Shown in pieces: positions 1 to 8,232 of a stretch of DNA of 11,782 nucleotides. The notes under the pieces were generated by a model. The model did not search any database. It was not told where the DNA came from and worked only from the letters and a program-made list of their open reading frames with translations. The translations under genes were made by a program, and so were the position numbers. This stretch comes from Myxococcales bacterium (GTDB taxonomy: Bacteria; Myxococcota; Polyangia; Fen-1088): contig PMLH01000291.1 in assembly GCA_003159055.1 (NCBI GenBank), forward strand, positions 1 through 11,782, written 5' to 3'. The number at the start of each line of letters is the position of its first letter. Position 1 is the first letter of the stretch.

Positions 1-662
1 TTGAAGATCTTGTGGCGGCAGTGTTCGCTGTTGGCCTGCGCGAACATCATCAGCTCGACGTCGGTTGGGTTGCGGCCGAGCGCCTCGAAGTTCTCGACCA
101 GGTAGTCGATTTCGTCTGCTGCCAGGGCCAGGCCCATGGCGGCGTTCGCGGTTTCGATGGCCTGGCGCCCGCCGGCCAGCACGTCGATGGTGGCCATCGG
201 CTGCGGCGTGGCGCGGTGGAAAAGCCGAGCCGCCGCTTCTTCGCTTTCGAGCACCGATTCCGTCATCCGGTCGGAAATCGCGGCCCGCAGGTCTCGTGGG
301 CTCGTGACCTCGCCTGCCACCGTGTACCAGATGCCGCGCTCGATGCGCCTGACCTTCCCGAGCCCACAGTTGTGAGCGACGTCGGTCGCCTTGGACGACC
401 ACGGCGAAATTGTTCCGATGCGCGGCACGACCAGCAGGCGCGGGCCCGACAAGCCGTGCGCTTCCGTGCGCGGCCCGTACTGCAAGAGGCGGTCGAGTAC
501 CCGTCGTTCGCCGTCTGACAACGACTCGCCGAGGTCAACGATGTGGACGAATTCGGCCGCGGTGTCCCGCACTCCGGGGTTTTGCCCCTGAATCTTCTTC
601 AGGCGTTTGGCCAGACGGGCAGGGGTGAAGGCCGAGGCTCCGGAGAGAAAGAGAATGCTCAT
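1..662 (-). CDS. purL: Phosphoribosylformylglycinamidine synthase, N-terminal part (cut by window edge)
   Basis: PurL (FGAM synthase) catalyses the fourth step of de novo purine synthesis: FGAR + glutamine + ATP gives FGAM, in the cytoplasm. On the minus strand an open frame of 220 codons begins with ATG at 660-662 and leaves the window at its left end without a stop. The translation carries the hallmarks of the large single-chain enzyme (about 1300 residues in Proteobacteria). It starts [12 protein letters not shown], resembling the Escherichia coli start. It then has [18 protein letters not shown] near residues 93-110, RIERGIWY soon after, [25 protein letters not shown] and finally [10 protein letters not shown] at residues 211-220, the conserved active-site segment. 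The start is fixed by this family alignment; only a weak ribosome binding site lies upstream. The gene is divergent from the lipoprotein gene at 798. What is visible is intact. The synthetase core and the glutaminase domain lie outside the window. Confidence 0.95.
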   Translation of the reverse strand, partial: MSILFLSGASAFTPARLAKRLKKIQGQNPGVRDTAAEFVHIVDLGESLSDGERRVLDRLLQYGPRTEAHGLSGPRLLVVPRIGTISPWSSKATDVAHNCGLGKVRRIERGIWYTVAGEVTSPRDLRAAISDRMTESVLESEEAAARLFHRATPQPMATIDVLAGGRQAIETANAAMGLALAADEIDYLVENFEALGRNPTDVELMMFAQANSEHCRHKIF

Positions 663-797
663 GGTGAAAGTTGGGTGAAGAGTTGCGCTTCCAGGCTCGG
701 ATTGCAACCTGGAAGGATGTCGGAGAAGGGCCTTGCCAGGGAGCGGCTCCAGCGGATAGGTATTCATAGCCACGCCTCGGAGCGTGTTCTGGTCGCC

Positions 798-1538
798 GTG
801 GAAAAAAACTACTCTTCGTCGCATCGAGCCCAATGGGGGTGGGGCGCATCACTCCTCGCAATGGTTCTCCTCGGAGCTTCCGGCTGCGTCATGCCGGGGC
901 AGAGCCCAGCGAGCGGCGAGGCCGCCGAGATACTGGGCTCGTGCGGCCCCGAAGGGTTGATTGACGACTTTGAGGACAACAACAACCAGACCAAGGTGAC
1001 GGGTGGCCGAGGTGGCTACTGGTACACCTTCGCGGATGAGGCCGGCACACGGGTTGACCCAGAGGCGGGCGGGCCCTTCGCGCCTTCGCCGGGCGGGGCG
1101 AACGGTTCGCGGTATGCCGCTCATGTGAAGGGGCACGTCGGAAGCGGGCGGGTCGTGTTTGGCGCGCTCGGCGTGAATCTCGTGGACCCAAAGGGCCCGT
1201 ACGACGCATCCAAGGTCAAGGGCATTTCCTTCTGGGCCAAGCGAGGCGAGGACAGCTATGGGCAGGTGCGGTTCAAGGTGCCCGACGTCAGCACGGACAA
1301 GGACGGTGGCATCTGCAGGGACTGTTTCAACGACTTCGGGGCCGAGATCACCCTGACCGAGTCCTGGCAGCGTTACGTCCTCACGTGGCGCAGGCTGAGG
1401 CAACTCCCTGACTGGGGCTCGCCGCGGCCACACATGATCAAGCCTGGCAAGCTCTACGGACTGCAGTGGCAGGTGAACAAGCCGGGCGCCAGCTTCGACT
1501 TCTGGGTGGATGACGTGGAATTCATCGGATGCGACTAG
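798..1538 (+). CDS. Lipoprotein with carbohydrate-binding-like (CBM11/CIA30-type jelly-roll) domain
   Basis: Predicted secreted lipoprotein of 246 residues. The chosen start is GTG at 798. It gives a positively charged n-region, a hydrophobic stretch (residues 16-28) and the lipobox A-S-G-C with the lipidated cysteine at residue 30. Longer in-frame starts (ATG at 717 or 543) would put over 50 residues before the signal core, and the latter overlaps purL. The mature part begins with [10 protein letters not shown] (55-64), then [12 protein letters not shown] (72-83). It ends with [14 protein letters not shown] (232-245). This is the pattern of a single beta-sandwich galactose-binding-like domain, common in Myxococcota and related to CBM11. 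Cysteines 49 and 245 flank the domain and could pair. C173 and C176 form a C-x-x-C before [10 protein letters not shown]. The likely role is binding a polysaccharide or another surface ligand; no catalytic residues are apparent. The ligand is unknown. The gene stands 122 bases before skp and could be separately transcribed. Confidence 0.83.
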   Translation: MEKNYSSSHRAQWGWGASLLAMVLLGASGCVMPGQSPASGEAAEILGSCGPEGLIDDFEDNNNQTKVTGGRGGYWYTFADEAGTRVDPEAGGPFAPSPGGANGSRYAAHVKGHVGSGRVVFGALGVNLVDPKGPYDASKVKGISFWAKRGEDSYGQVRFKVPDVSTDKDGGICRDCFNDFGAEITLTESWQRYVLTWRRLRQLPDWGSPRPHMIKPGKLYGLQWQVNKPGASFDFWVDDVEFIGCD

Positions 1539-1555
1539 GAGCGCTCCTGGCCAGG
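1538..1555. repeat. Two overlapping 10-bp perfect palindromes at a gene end
   Basis: GGAGCGCTCC (1538-1547) and CCTGGCCAGG (1546-1555) are both perfect inverted repeats. The first begins on the last base of the lipoprotein stop codon. There is no T-tract after them, so they are not a clear intrinsic terminator. They could be a protein-binding site, or chance in GC-rich DNA. Confidence 0.3.
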
Positions 1556-1660
1556 GGCCGCAACAAGTAACTCGGTTGTGCCCAACACTTGCCGGGCGAG
1601 ATTTGCTGGCGCTTTTGTGGTATCGATGTGCGTCCTTTCGACCAAGTGGAGACAAGCTCA

Positions 1661-2230
1661 ATGATTCGTACTGCACTGCTCGCAACTATTTTTCTGTCCC
1701 TGTTCGCGCGACCGCTGCGCGCCGAGGAGGTGAAGCTCGGTACCGTCGATCTCAGGCGTGCCCTTGCAGAAACCGAGGATGGGCGCAAGGCTCGCGCAAC
1801 CCTCAAGAAGGACTTCGACAAGAAACAGAAAGAGCTCGACGAGCAACAGGAAGAGGTCAAGAAGGCGATTGAGGACCTCAACAAGAAGCGTACCCTGTTG
1901 CCGGCCGATACGGTTCGTCAGAAGGAAGCCGAGCTGCAGGAGCGGGTCGGCAAGGTTCAGCAGACGTACATGCGCCACCAGCAAGACCTGGCCGCCAAAG
2001 AAGAAGAGGCGACCAAGCCCATCGTCGAGCGCTTGCAGCGGATCATCGCCAAGATTGCTGCGGCCGAGAACCTGACCATGGTGTTAGACCAGAACATGGG
2101 GGTCGTGTACGCCAAGCCTCACCTCGACCTGACCAACGAGGTGATTCGCCGATTCAACGCTGGCGAAGAGAAGGGCGCCGGCTCGGCGCCAGCCAAGAAG
2201 CCGGCGGCCCCCGAACCAAAGAAGAAGTAG
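1661..2230 (+). CDS. skp: Skp/OmpH-family periplasmic chaperone
   Basis: Skp holds unfolded outer-membrane proteins in the periplasm and hands them to the BAM complex. The protein has 189 residues. The ATG at 1661 is preceded by GGAG at 1648-1651 (9-base spacing). It gives a classical signal peptide ([20 protein letters not shown]) with cleavage likely after A21. The mature start [20 protein letters not shown] (residues 25-44) is the characteristic OmpH opening. Residues about 45-120 are rich in K, E and Q and form the long coiled-coil tentacles. The region [16 protein letters not shown] and [12 protein letters not shown] returns to the beta-sheet body. A low-complexity tail rich in Ala, Pro and Lys ([20 protein letters not shown]) follows. 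The tail goes beyond the core family fold and is common in myxobacterial homologues. fabZ follows 22 bases after the stop, so the two are probably co-transcribed. The bamA gene often found upstream of skp is not present here. Confidence 0.93.
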   Translation: MIRTALLATIFLSLFARPLRAEEVKLGTVDLRRALAETEDGRKARATLKKDFDKKQKELDEQQEEVKKAIEDLNKKRTLLPADTVRQKEAELQERVGKVQQTYMRHQQDLAAKEEEATKPIVERLQRIIAKIAAAENLTMVLDQNMGVVYAKPHLDLTNEVIRRFNAGEEKGAGSAPAKKPAAPEPKKK

Positions 2231-2252
2231 CTTGGGATCGCGGGAGGCGCCC

Positions 2253-2690
<438 letters not shown>

Positions 2691-2709
2691 GGAAAGGCCG
2701 AACAAAGCC

Positions 2710-4149
2710 GTGGCGTCCGCCCAAAGGTTCTCCGTCCGTGCAAGTCGGTTCGTGCAGGGCGCGATGCTTGCGTTGATTGCCGTCGGTTCGGTCAGCGCGT
2801 GCCGTCGCGCGCGCCTCTCACATGGTGACGGGGCGTCAGTTGTCGTGGTTGCTCCCCGCAGCGACGCTGCGCCTGCGCGCCGCCTGGCAGAGCGCGAACC
2901 GAACGACAGTCCCGAGCAGGCGCAGCTTCTCGTCCTTAACGCGGAGTGGCCTGTGATTGATGTGGAAGGGAGTCTATCGAGTCAGTCCGACCCGACGGCG
3001 AGCAGGGACGTCGACGTGTTCAAGCTTCAAATTCCAGGCAGCGCTGGCGGCCATGACAGGTCGCCGTCGCGTGACTCGGCCCAACCTGAAGACCCACGAT
3101 GGACGGCTCGGCGACTAATCCTGGATATTGCGCCTGAAAGCGGCGCGAGCGTCACCTTGCAGATCCTCGATGACGATCTGAAGGTCCTGGAAGCCGTGAC
3201 TGCCGAGAATGGGGAACCCGCGGGCATGCCGAACATGGCCGCGCAACCGGGCCGGTTCTACTACTTTCGTGTGAAGGCATTCTCAAAGTCGGGCAAATCA
3301 GCTGAACCGCCAGTGCCATGCAGATACAAGCTCTCGGTCCAGCTCAGTGACTTCGAGGTGGCTGACGAGCGCGAGCCGAACGACAGCATGGAGGCGGCGG
3401 AGACCACGGTCATGGGTGGCATGGCGGAGCTGGCCGGCCTCTATGGATGGCAGCACGACCAGGACTTCTATCGCTTGCCGGCGCCTGAGGTCGCCTCGGC
3501 TTTGGATGTGGTCCTCGACGGCGTTGAAGGGGTGACGCCCGGCTTGCAAGTGCTGGCGGGCGGTGGCTCACGGCTGGCGATCGCGAAGGGCAGAAAAGGC
3601 GAGAAACTGTCTCTTCACAATGTTCGAATCGGTGCTGGGGCGGTGGACGCCGGCGCCGACTCGCGTTTTTTCTACGTGATGGTGAGGAGCGAAGCCGGGC
3701 AAAACCGCGGTCAGCGCTACGTTCTGCACCTCTCTCTGGGTGCGTTCATGCAGGACGCCGAGATCGAGCCGAACGACGCCCCAGCCAACGCAACGCCGGT
3801 CCACGATGGCACGACGTTGGGTTTCCTGCCCGCCGGGGACGTCGACTACTTCCTGTATGATTCCGGCGAGCCGCGCGAGATCAGCGTCGAAGTCTCGTTT
3901 CCTGGCCACCTGCGTGGCAAGGTCGAGGTGTCCAGGGCGAGGAAGGCTGGAATCGTCGTCTCGGCTGAGACCAAGAAGCCGCACCAGCAAGTCGAGCTGT
4001 CCAGGATTGCCAATTTGGGCGAGCCCTTGCTGTTGCGGATTGCGCCCGTGAAAGGCGATGGGAACGCCAACGAGCCCTACACGGTCAGGATCAGCAGCGC
4101 GCCCCCGTCGGGAGATGGGCAAATTCCACAAATTCGTCTTCCGCCCTAA
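2710..4149 (+). CDS. Lipoprotein with three tandem PPC-like (EPND) modules
   Basis: Predicted lipoprotein of 479 residues starting with GTG at 2710. The sequence GGAAAGG (2691-2697) lies 12 bases upstream, and the fabZ stop is 19 bases before the start. The n-region carries Arg residues, a hydrophobic core covers residues 17-28, and the lipobox is V-S-A-C with Cys31. The mature protein is built from three related modules. Each opens with E-P-N-D (residues 63-66, 222-225, 353-356). Each continues to a D-x-D-[VFY]-[FY] strand (DVDVF 100-104, DQDFY 250-254, DVDYF 377-381). Each closes with a Y-x-[LV] strand (YKLSV, YVLHLS, YTVRIS). This is the pattern of bacterial pre-peptidase C-terminal (PPC) beta-sandwich domains, usually found on secreted proteases. 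No protease domain is present here. The likely role is a surface or periplasmic binding or scaffold protein. No specific partner can be named. Confidence 0.88.
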   Translation: MASAQRFSVRASRFVQGAMLALIAVGSVSACRRARLSHGDGASVVVVAPRSDAAPARRLAEREPNDSPEQAQLLVLNAEWPVIDVEGSLSSQSDPTASRDVDVFKLQIPGSAGGHDRSPSRDSAQPEDPRWTARRLILDIAPESGASVTLQILDDDLKVLEAVTAENGEPAGMPNMAAQPGRFYYFRVKAFSKSGKSAEPPVPCRYKLSVQLSDFEVADEREPNDSMEAAETTVMGGMAELAGLYGWQHDQDFYRLPAPEVASALDVVLDGVEGVTPGLQVLAGGGSRLAIAKGRKGEKLSLHNVRIGAGAVDAGADSRFFYVMVRSEAGQNRGQRYVLHLSLGAFMQDAEIEPNDAPANATPVHDGTTLGFLPAGDVDYFLYDSGEPREISVEVSFPGHLRGKVEVSRARKAGIVVSAETKKPHQQVELSRIANLGEPLLLRIAPVKGDGNANEPYTVRISSAPPSGDGQIPQIRLPP

Positions 4150-4467
4150 ACCCGAAGCAAAAACTGGCCGATTGATCATATGAGGGCTCTCGGCAACGCA
4201 CGCGAGCTCTGGGCATCAAAAGGCTAGGACATGGCGGGAACACCCCACAGCAAGCTGAAGACCTCACCGATGACCCGGCAAAATTTGCGGAGTCAGGCGG
4301 CCAAGGTGCGACAGTTGTGTCGCGAAAGCTGGCAAATGCTGTTGAACGAAGCCGGCGGAAGGTGCGCACAAACACGCGTAGGAGCCAAGATCGTCTGTGA
4401 CTTCCGAGCGCGTCTTGACTGTCGGGCTGCGATGTTGCAAGCCATAAGCATAGGCAGAGAGATTCCC
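4150..4467. other. Gene-poor stretch between the PPC lipoprotein and the small protein gene
   Basis: These 318 bases hold no gene that I can support. The frame of the downstream small gene stays open back to 4231, but that extension lacks any recognisable domain, a good ribosome binding site or convincing composition. A TTGACT hexamer at 4415-4420 could be part of a promoter, but I see no matching -10 box at proper spacing. No strong hairpin with a T-tract follows the lipoprotein stop, so read-through is possible. Confidence 0.5.
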
Positions 4468-4653
4468 ATGCTGGAGCCGTGGATCATCGATGAAATCCGC
4501 CGCCGCGAAGAAGACCGTCGGCGGGGAGATCTTCCTCGGCTTGAGATTCCGATGCCGCAGCCGTCCTGGCAGGACGAGAACGATCCGGACCGGGGTCGAG
4601 AGCAGCAAGGCGACCAGTCGCCCGAACGCGGCGTCGTGATCATCGGCATGTAG
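4468..4653 (+). CDS. Small charged protein, 61 residues, function unknown
   Basis: A short gene with ATG at 4468, preceded by GAGAG about 7 bases upstream. It begins MLEPWIIDEIRRREEDRRRG, an amphipathic, highly charged helix. It then has a hydrophobic/proline segment PRLEIPMPQP (residues about 29-38), an acidic and Gln-rich linker, and ends PERGVVIIGM. The pattern helix, LEIPxPxP, linker, R-x-V-I-I tail resembles a family of small proteins that I have seen in Myxococcota and other bacteria; this is memory, not a search. There is no signal peptide or membrane segment, so it is probably cytoplasmic. It lies 83 bases before the AAA/TPR ATPase gene on the same strand, with a hairpin between. It could be an adaptor or binding partner of that ATPase, on adjacency only. 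The in-frame extension to 4231 is judged non-coding. Confidence 0.65.
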   Translation: MLEPWIIDEIRRREEDRRRGDLPRLEIPMPQPSWQDENDPDRGREQQGDQSPERGVVIIGM

Positions 4654-4661
4654 TGGCGTCA

Positions 4662-4681
4662 GCGTAGCTATGGCGCTACGC
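4662..4681 (+). terminator. Hairpin between small gene and ATPase gene, possible weak terminator
   Basis: GCGTAGC (4662-4668) pairs with GCTACGC (4675-4681): a perfect 7-bp stem with a 6-base loop, just after the small gene's stop at 4653. A GGGTTTTT run follows about a dozen bases later (4695-4702), too far for a textbook intrinsic terminator. It may attenuate read-through into the ATPase gene or shield its leader. Confidence 0.35.
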
Positions 4682-4736
4682 GTCTCATACTGATGGGTTT
4701 TTGGCTCTCGGGCGCAAAGCACCTTATCAAGGTGGT

Positions 4737-7373
4737 ATGACCGCTGAGCGCCTGGGTGAACGACGGGATTTTCGAGTGAGTAGGCTGATCGGTCGCGAGG
4801 CCGAACGCCGCGAGCTCTGTGCCGCCCTGGATCGAGCCCATCGATTCGCGGCACCGCAGTTCGTGACCATGCTCGGCAGCGCCGGCATAGGAAAAACCCG
4901 CATGCTTGCCGACTGGCTTCGCGACGTGGGCGAGCGGCGGGACTTCAAGACCGTGTACGTGTCGGCGAAAGTCGAAAGCGAAGGAGAGGAAAACAAGAGC
5001 TTCGGCGTCGTACGTGCGCTCTTGGCAGCCCATCTCGGCATTACGTCGGGTATGCAGCCCGGCGATGTGGCGGAACGGCTGCGCGAGGAATTGAACATCG
5101 TGTTCGGCGACCGGCGCGTATCGGAAATCGCCGGGCTTTTGGGCGGATTTCTGGGACTCGCCCACGCGCAAAGGCCGCTCATGCAGTCGCTGGCCATGCG
5201 CCCCGAGCAGGAGGCGGACTTGGCCCGGGCGGTGCTTTGCCGCTTCCTCGAAGAGAACGCTCGTCGGAAACCGACCTTGTACGTGGTCGACGATGCGCAT
5301 TGCGCGGACGACGCGTCGCTTGATCTGTTGGCGCGGCTGCGCGACGAGCTCGGCGAAACGACCCTGGTGTTGATTGTGGCCGCACGTCCGGAGCTATTGC
5401 TTCGGCGTTCTGACTGGGCCGCCGCCAGTGGCAGCCACGTTCGCATCGACCTCGGTGGCTTGGGGCCGCTCGAAATGGACGTCTTCATTCAGTGCGCGCT
5501 AGGCTCGCAGAGCCTGGCGCCCGGCCTTGCCGAACGAGCCGCGGTCGAATCTGGCGGGAATCCAGCGCTGCTTGTCGAGTTGCTGTCGGCTTACTGCGAG
5601 CACGGTGTTTTGGCGTGCAACACGGCCGAGACCTGGCAGTTCGATCTCGAGCGCGCGGAAAGCGAAGGGCCGCACTTGGGTCCCGACGGCAAGGCCGCCA
5701 TGCGCGTCGCCGATCTGAGCCTGAGCGAGCGGGACATGCTGGCGCGTGCAGTCGCGATGGGGGAGGTATTCTGGATTGGCGGATTGGTCGCGCTTGGGCG
5801 ACTGGGTGCCGAGCCCTGGGATCCGACGCTGGTGTTTGCCCCCGATCCTTCCATCGAGGAATCCAAGCGCCTGATTGGACTTCTGGCGGAACGTGGCTAC
5901 CTCAGGAAGGCCACGGCAAGCTTCATGGGCGACGAAATCGCCTGGTGCTTTGCCGACCTGGATGAACGAGCGCTGATCGAAGCCACGGTCGATCCGGAGG
6001 TCATGCGGCGTCGCCGTTGCTTTGCTGCCCAATGGATCGAAGCTCGCACCCGCAGGGTTCCGTCGATCGATCAGCTGGAAAATGTTGCGGCTCTCTATCA
6101 AAAAGGCGGAGACGAGCGGCGGGCCAGCCGTCGGTTCCTGTCTGCGGCCGACGAGGCCGGTCGCGCGCGCGACCACGAGCGTGCACGATCCCTCTACGCG
6201 CGCGGTCTCGCCCTGCTCGGTACCGACGAGGCCTTGCTCAGGATCGAGACCCTGCACAAGCTCGGCGACATCTGCGCGCGCTTGGGGCACAGCCACGAGG
6301 CCTTGGCCCACTTCGGGGACATGCTCAAGGCGGCTTGGAGCTTGGACCTGCCCGGCAAGGGCGGGGCGGCGCACGGGCGCATCGGTCGCGTGTATCGGGC
6401 GCTGGGCGACTACCGCATGGCGGTTCAGCACCTGGACATGGCCCATCTGCTGTTTGACTTGGGCGGCGACCGTCCAGGGGTGGCGGCGAGCCTCGACGAC
6501 ATTGGGCGCGTGTACTACCTGGTGGGAAAGCCGGAGGAGGCACTGCGCTGCCACAAGGCCGCGCTCGCGATCCGCGTGGAATTGAAGGACGAACGGGGCA
6601 CGGCACTGACGCTGGCATGGATTGGGATGGTGGAGGCGCTGATGGGGCGCTTGGGCCTGGCCCAGCAAACCTTCGAGCGCGCACTGGCGATCAGCCAGGC
6701 CACGCGCGATCCGCACGGGATTGTGTTCACGCTGCTCGATCTGGGGGCACTGACCCGCGAGGCTGGGCATCCCAAGTTGGCGCAGAAGCTCCTCGGGCAG
6801 GCTAGGGGGCTTTCGCGCGAGATGGGCGACCGTTTGACCGAGTGTCATGTCGCGCTGCAAGTCGGCGACTGCCTGCTGACCCAGGGGGAGTATGGCGCGG
6901 CCGAGAAGGAGCTGCGCGCGGCGAGAGACATCGCGCAGAAATTCGGTGCTCGACGTTTGGTCGCGGAATCGGACCGTGCACTGGCCGAGATTTGCCTTGC
7001 CCAAAGCGACTTCCTGGGCGCGCGCGATCACGCCAGCGAGGCCGTCGCACAAGCCGAGAAGATGGGTGCAGCGCCGCTGGCTGGTACGGCGTTGCGGGTG
7101 CTCGGGGCTGCGCTGGCGTCCGGCGCGCCGGGCGATTGCGACCGGGGTGGGCCACGCGAGGTCTTCGACCGCGCGGTGGAGTTGCTCGGCTCGTCAGGCG
7201 CCGAGCTTGAGCTTGGCCGGACCTTCCTCGCCTACGCCGACTTCGAGGAACGCATCGGGCGCCGGGAAGCCGCCGAGAAGCTACGCGACCGAGCCTACGA
7301 GATACGTCGCGCCGCTGGGCTGCAGACGCCTGAGCGCGAGATTGTTGCGACCGCCGAAATCGCTCTCCAATAG
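4737..7373 (+). CDS. STAND-like ATPase: AAA_16-type NTPase domain with C-terminal TPR array
   Basis: 878 residues, ATG at 4737 with AAGG at 4729-4732. The protein opens with LIGREAERREL, the usual entry to an AAA_16/orc1-like domain. Walker A is GSAGIGKT (residues 47-54), Walker B LYVVDDAH (181-188), then a sensor-like LIVAARPE (212-219) and ESGGNPALLVELL (271-283). A winged-helix-like region follows with MLARAVAMGEVFWIGGLVAL (about 334-353). Residues about 460-860 are TPRs: eight motif starts lie exactly 40 residues apart, at 506, 546, 586, 626, 666, 706, 746 and 786. This architecture equals the C-terminal part of many myxobacterial Ser/Thr kinases and is MalT-like, but here there is no kinase and no DNA-binding domain. 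It is likely a cytoplasmic ATP-dependent signalling switch in which the TPRs sense a partner. The partner is unknown; the small protein just upstream is a candidate. Confidence 0.93.
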   Translation: MTAERLGERRDFRVSRLIGREAERRELCAALDRAHRFAAPQFVTMLGSAGIGKTRMLADWLRDVGERRDFKTVYVSAKVESEGEENKSFGVVRALLAAHLGITSGMQPGDVAERLREELNIVFGDRRVSEIAGLLGGFLGLAHAQRPLMQSLAMRPEQEADLARAVLCRFLEENARRKPTLYVVDDAHCADDASLDLLARLRDELGETTLVLIVAARPELLLRRSDWAAASGSHVRIDLGGLGPLEMDVFIQCALGSQSLAPGLAERAAVESGGNPALLVELLSAYCEHGVLACNTAETWQFDLERAESEGPHLGPDGKAAMRVADLSLSERDMLARAVAMGEVFWIGGLVALGRLGAEPWDPTLVFAPDPSIEESKRLIGLLAERGYLRKATASFMGDEIAWCFADLDERALIEATVDPEVMRRRRCFAAQWIEARTRRVPSIDQLENVAALYQKGGDERRASRRFLSAADEAGRARDHERARSLYARGLALLGTDEALLRIETLHKLGDICARLGHSHEALAHFGDMLKAAWSLDLPGKGGAAHGRIGRVYRALGDYRMAVQHLDMAHLLFDLGGDRPGVAASLDDIGRVYYLVGKPEEALRCHKAALAIRVELKDERGTALTLAWIGMVEALMGRLGLAQQTFERALAISQATRDPHGIVFTLLDLGALTREAGHPKLAQKLLGQARGLSREMGDRLTECHVALQVGDCLLTQGEYGAAEKELRAARDIAQKFGARRLVAESDRALAEICLAQSDFLGARDHASEAVAQAEKMGAAPLAGTALRVLGAALASGAPGDCDRGGPREVFDRAVELLGSSGAELELGRTFLAYADFEERIGRREAAEKLRDRAYEIRRAAGLQTPEREIVATAEIALQ

Positions 7374-7384
7374 CGACGAAGACC

Positions 7385-7396
7385 CGCAGCGCTGCG
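7385..7396. repeat. 12-bp perfect palindrome in the ATPase-GT2 gap
   Basis: CGCAGCGCTGCG is a perfect inverted repeat without a loop, placed 12 bases after the ATPase stop and 50 bases before the GT2 start. It could be an operator-like site. There is no T-tract, so a terminator is unlikely. Chance in GC-rich DNA is possible. Confidence 0.3.
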
Positions 7397-7445
7397 TGCG
7401 GACGTTGCAGATTGAAGGCGCATCGGTCGTGAGGAACAGGAAAGA

Positions 7446-8195
7446 ATGAAGGAAGATGTCTCGATTCTGATTCCGGTATTCAACAATCCGGCGGACACAA
7501 AACAGTGTCTGGAGGGCATCTTCGCGTCACGGGTCGAGAATCGGACGCAGTTCAAGATCATCGTGTGCGACGACGGTTCCGACGACAGCGTCACCACGGG
7601 CTATCTTGCGGCGCTTTCTGATCGCGTGCAGCTCCTGAGAAATGAGGTGAATCTGGGCTACACCAAGAGCGCGAACCGGCTTCTTGGCGCCGCGGACACC
7701 CGCCATGCGGTGTTGATGAACAACGACTGTACGGTCCACGGCGATTGGATAGACCAGCTCGTCGACCGACTGGACAGGGATGAGCGTGTCGCGCTGGTTG
7801 GCACGCGCGGCAGGATGGGCCGAGGGAGCGATGGGTCCGTGCATCCGATCATGGTGATGTTCGAGTGCGTTGGGATCAACATGGCCTCGGCGCAAGAACT
7901 GGGGCATCTCGATGAGAGATTCGCCCCTGCCTACTATGAGGATGATGACTACAATGTTCGGGCGCTGCTCGCCGGCTACCGGCTCGATGTGGTCCAAGAT
8001 TCCAAGGTCATCCACGAAACGCCAGCGCGAAGTTACGGTGTTGAGAGAAGATCGGCGTTGATGAAGATCAACGCGAAGAAGTTCATCGAGAAGTGGAGGA
8101 ACCATCCGCAGGTGGCCCTCTACATAAGGCACGCATTGTTCAATCCTTACACGTGGAAATGCGGCTGGACCGACGACGACATCGCGTGCCTCTGA
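7446..8195 (+). CDS. Family 2 glycosyltransferase
   Basis: 249 residues. The ATG at 7446 follows AGGAA about 4 bases upstream. A GT-A fold enzyme that moves a sugar from a nucleotide donor to an acceptor. It opens with VSILIPVFNN (residues 5-14) and has the nucleotide-binding CDDGSDD (41-47). NEVNLGYTKSANRLL (66-80) is the conserved N-x-G-y-x-x-x-x-N segment. The D-x-D equivalent is MNNDC (91-95), and YYEDDDYNVR (163-172) holds the catalytic-base acidic cluster of the E-D-x-D type. HETPARSYG (190-198) follows. It resembles rhamnosyltransferase-like GT2 enzymes of polysaccharide or protein glycan synthesis, but donor and acceptor cannot be read from the sequence. There is no membrane segment, so it is cytoplasmic or peripheral. 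The GT41 gene follows on the same strand (37 bases from this stop to the preferred start), so the two probably work in one glycosylation pathway. The C-terminus FNPYTWKCGWTDDDIACL has no recognised motif. Confidence 0.94.
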   Translation: MKEDVSILIPVFNNPADTKQCLEGIFASRVENRTQFKIIVCDDGSDDSVTTGYLAALSDRVQLLRNEVNLGYTKSANRLLGAADTRHAVLMNNDCTVHGDWIDQLVDRLDRDERVALVGTRGRMGRGSDGSVHPIMVMFECVGINMASAQELGHLDERFAPAYYEDDDYNVRALLAGYRLDVVQDSKVIHETPARSYGVERRSALMKINAKKFIEKWRNHPQVALYIRHALFNPYTWKCGWTDDDIACL

Positions 8196-8220
8196 GGTGC
8201 ACGGCAATCGCGATTGTCGT

Positions 8221-8226
8221 TATACT
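8221..8226 (+). promoter_or_regulatory. TATACT -10-like hexamer directly before the GT41 GTG
   Basis: TATACT lies 6 bases before the GTG at 8233, so transcription would begin at or very near the start codon. This is the layout of leaderless genes. No convincing -35 hexamer is seen at 17 bases upstream, and no Shine-Dalgarno precedes the GTG. An AT-rich hexamer of this quality is rare in this GC-rich window. Confidence 0.4.
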
Positions 8227-8232
8227 CGTCGG

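Noticed and set aside
12..518. Plus-strand open frame of 168 codons
   Set aside because: It lies opposite purL, whose minus-strand translation is unmistakable.
543..797. N-terminal extension of the lipoprotein gene (ATG at 543 or 717)
   Set aside because: It would overlap purL or put a long charged segment before the signal peptide. The GTG at 798 gives a normal lipoprotein signal.
849..1685. Minus-strand open frame of 278 codons
   Set aside because: Antisense to the lipoprotein gene and overlapping the skp start; no recognisable motif.
4415..4443. TTGACT with a possible promoter before the small gene
   Set aside because: No -10 hexamer lies at 16-18 bases; CATAAG is 5 bases too far.
4231..4467. 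Upstream extension of the small protein gene to 140 residues
   Set aside because: The extension has no motif and an unlikely composition. The ATG at 4468 has a plausible ribosome binding site and begins the ordered part.
4264..4854. Minus-strand open frame of 196 codons in the gene-poor stretch
   Set aside because: It spans antisense to the small gene and the ATPase start, and its translation matches nothing and looks like shadow composition.
5499..7052. Long open frame (517 codons) on the minus strand
   Set aside because: It is antisense to the AAA/TPR gene, whose protein has clear motifs. The antisense translation has no domain, and such long shadows are common in GC-rich genes.
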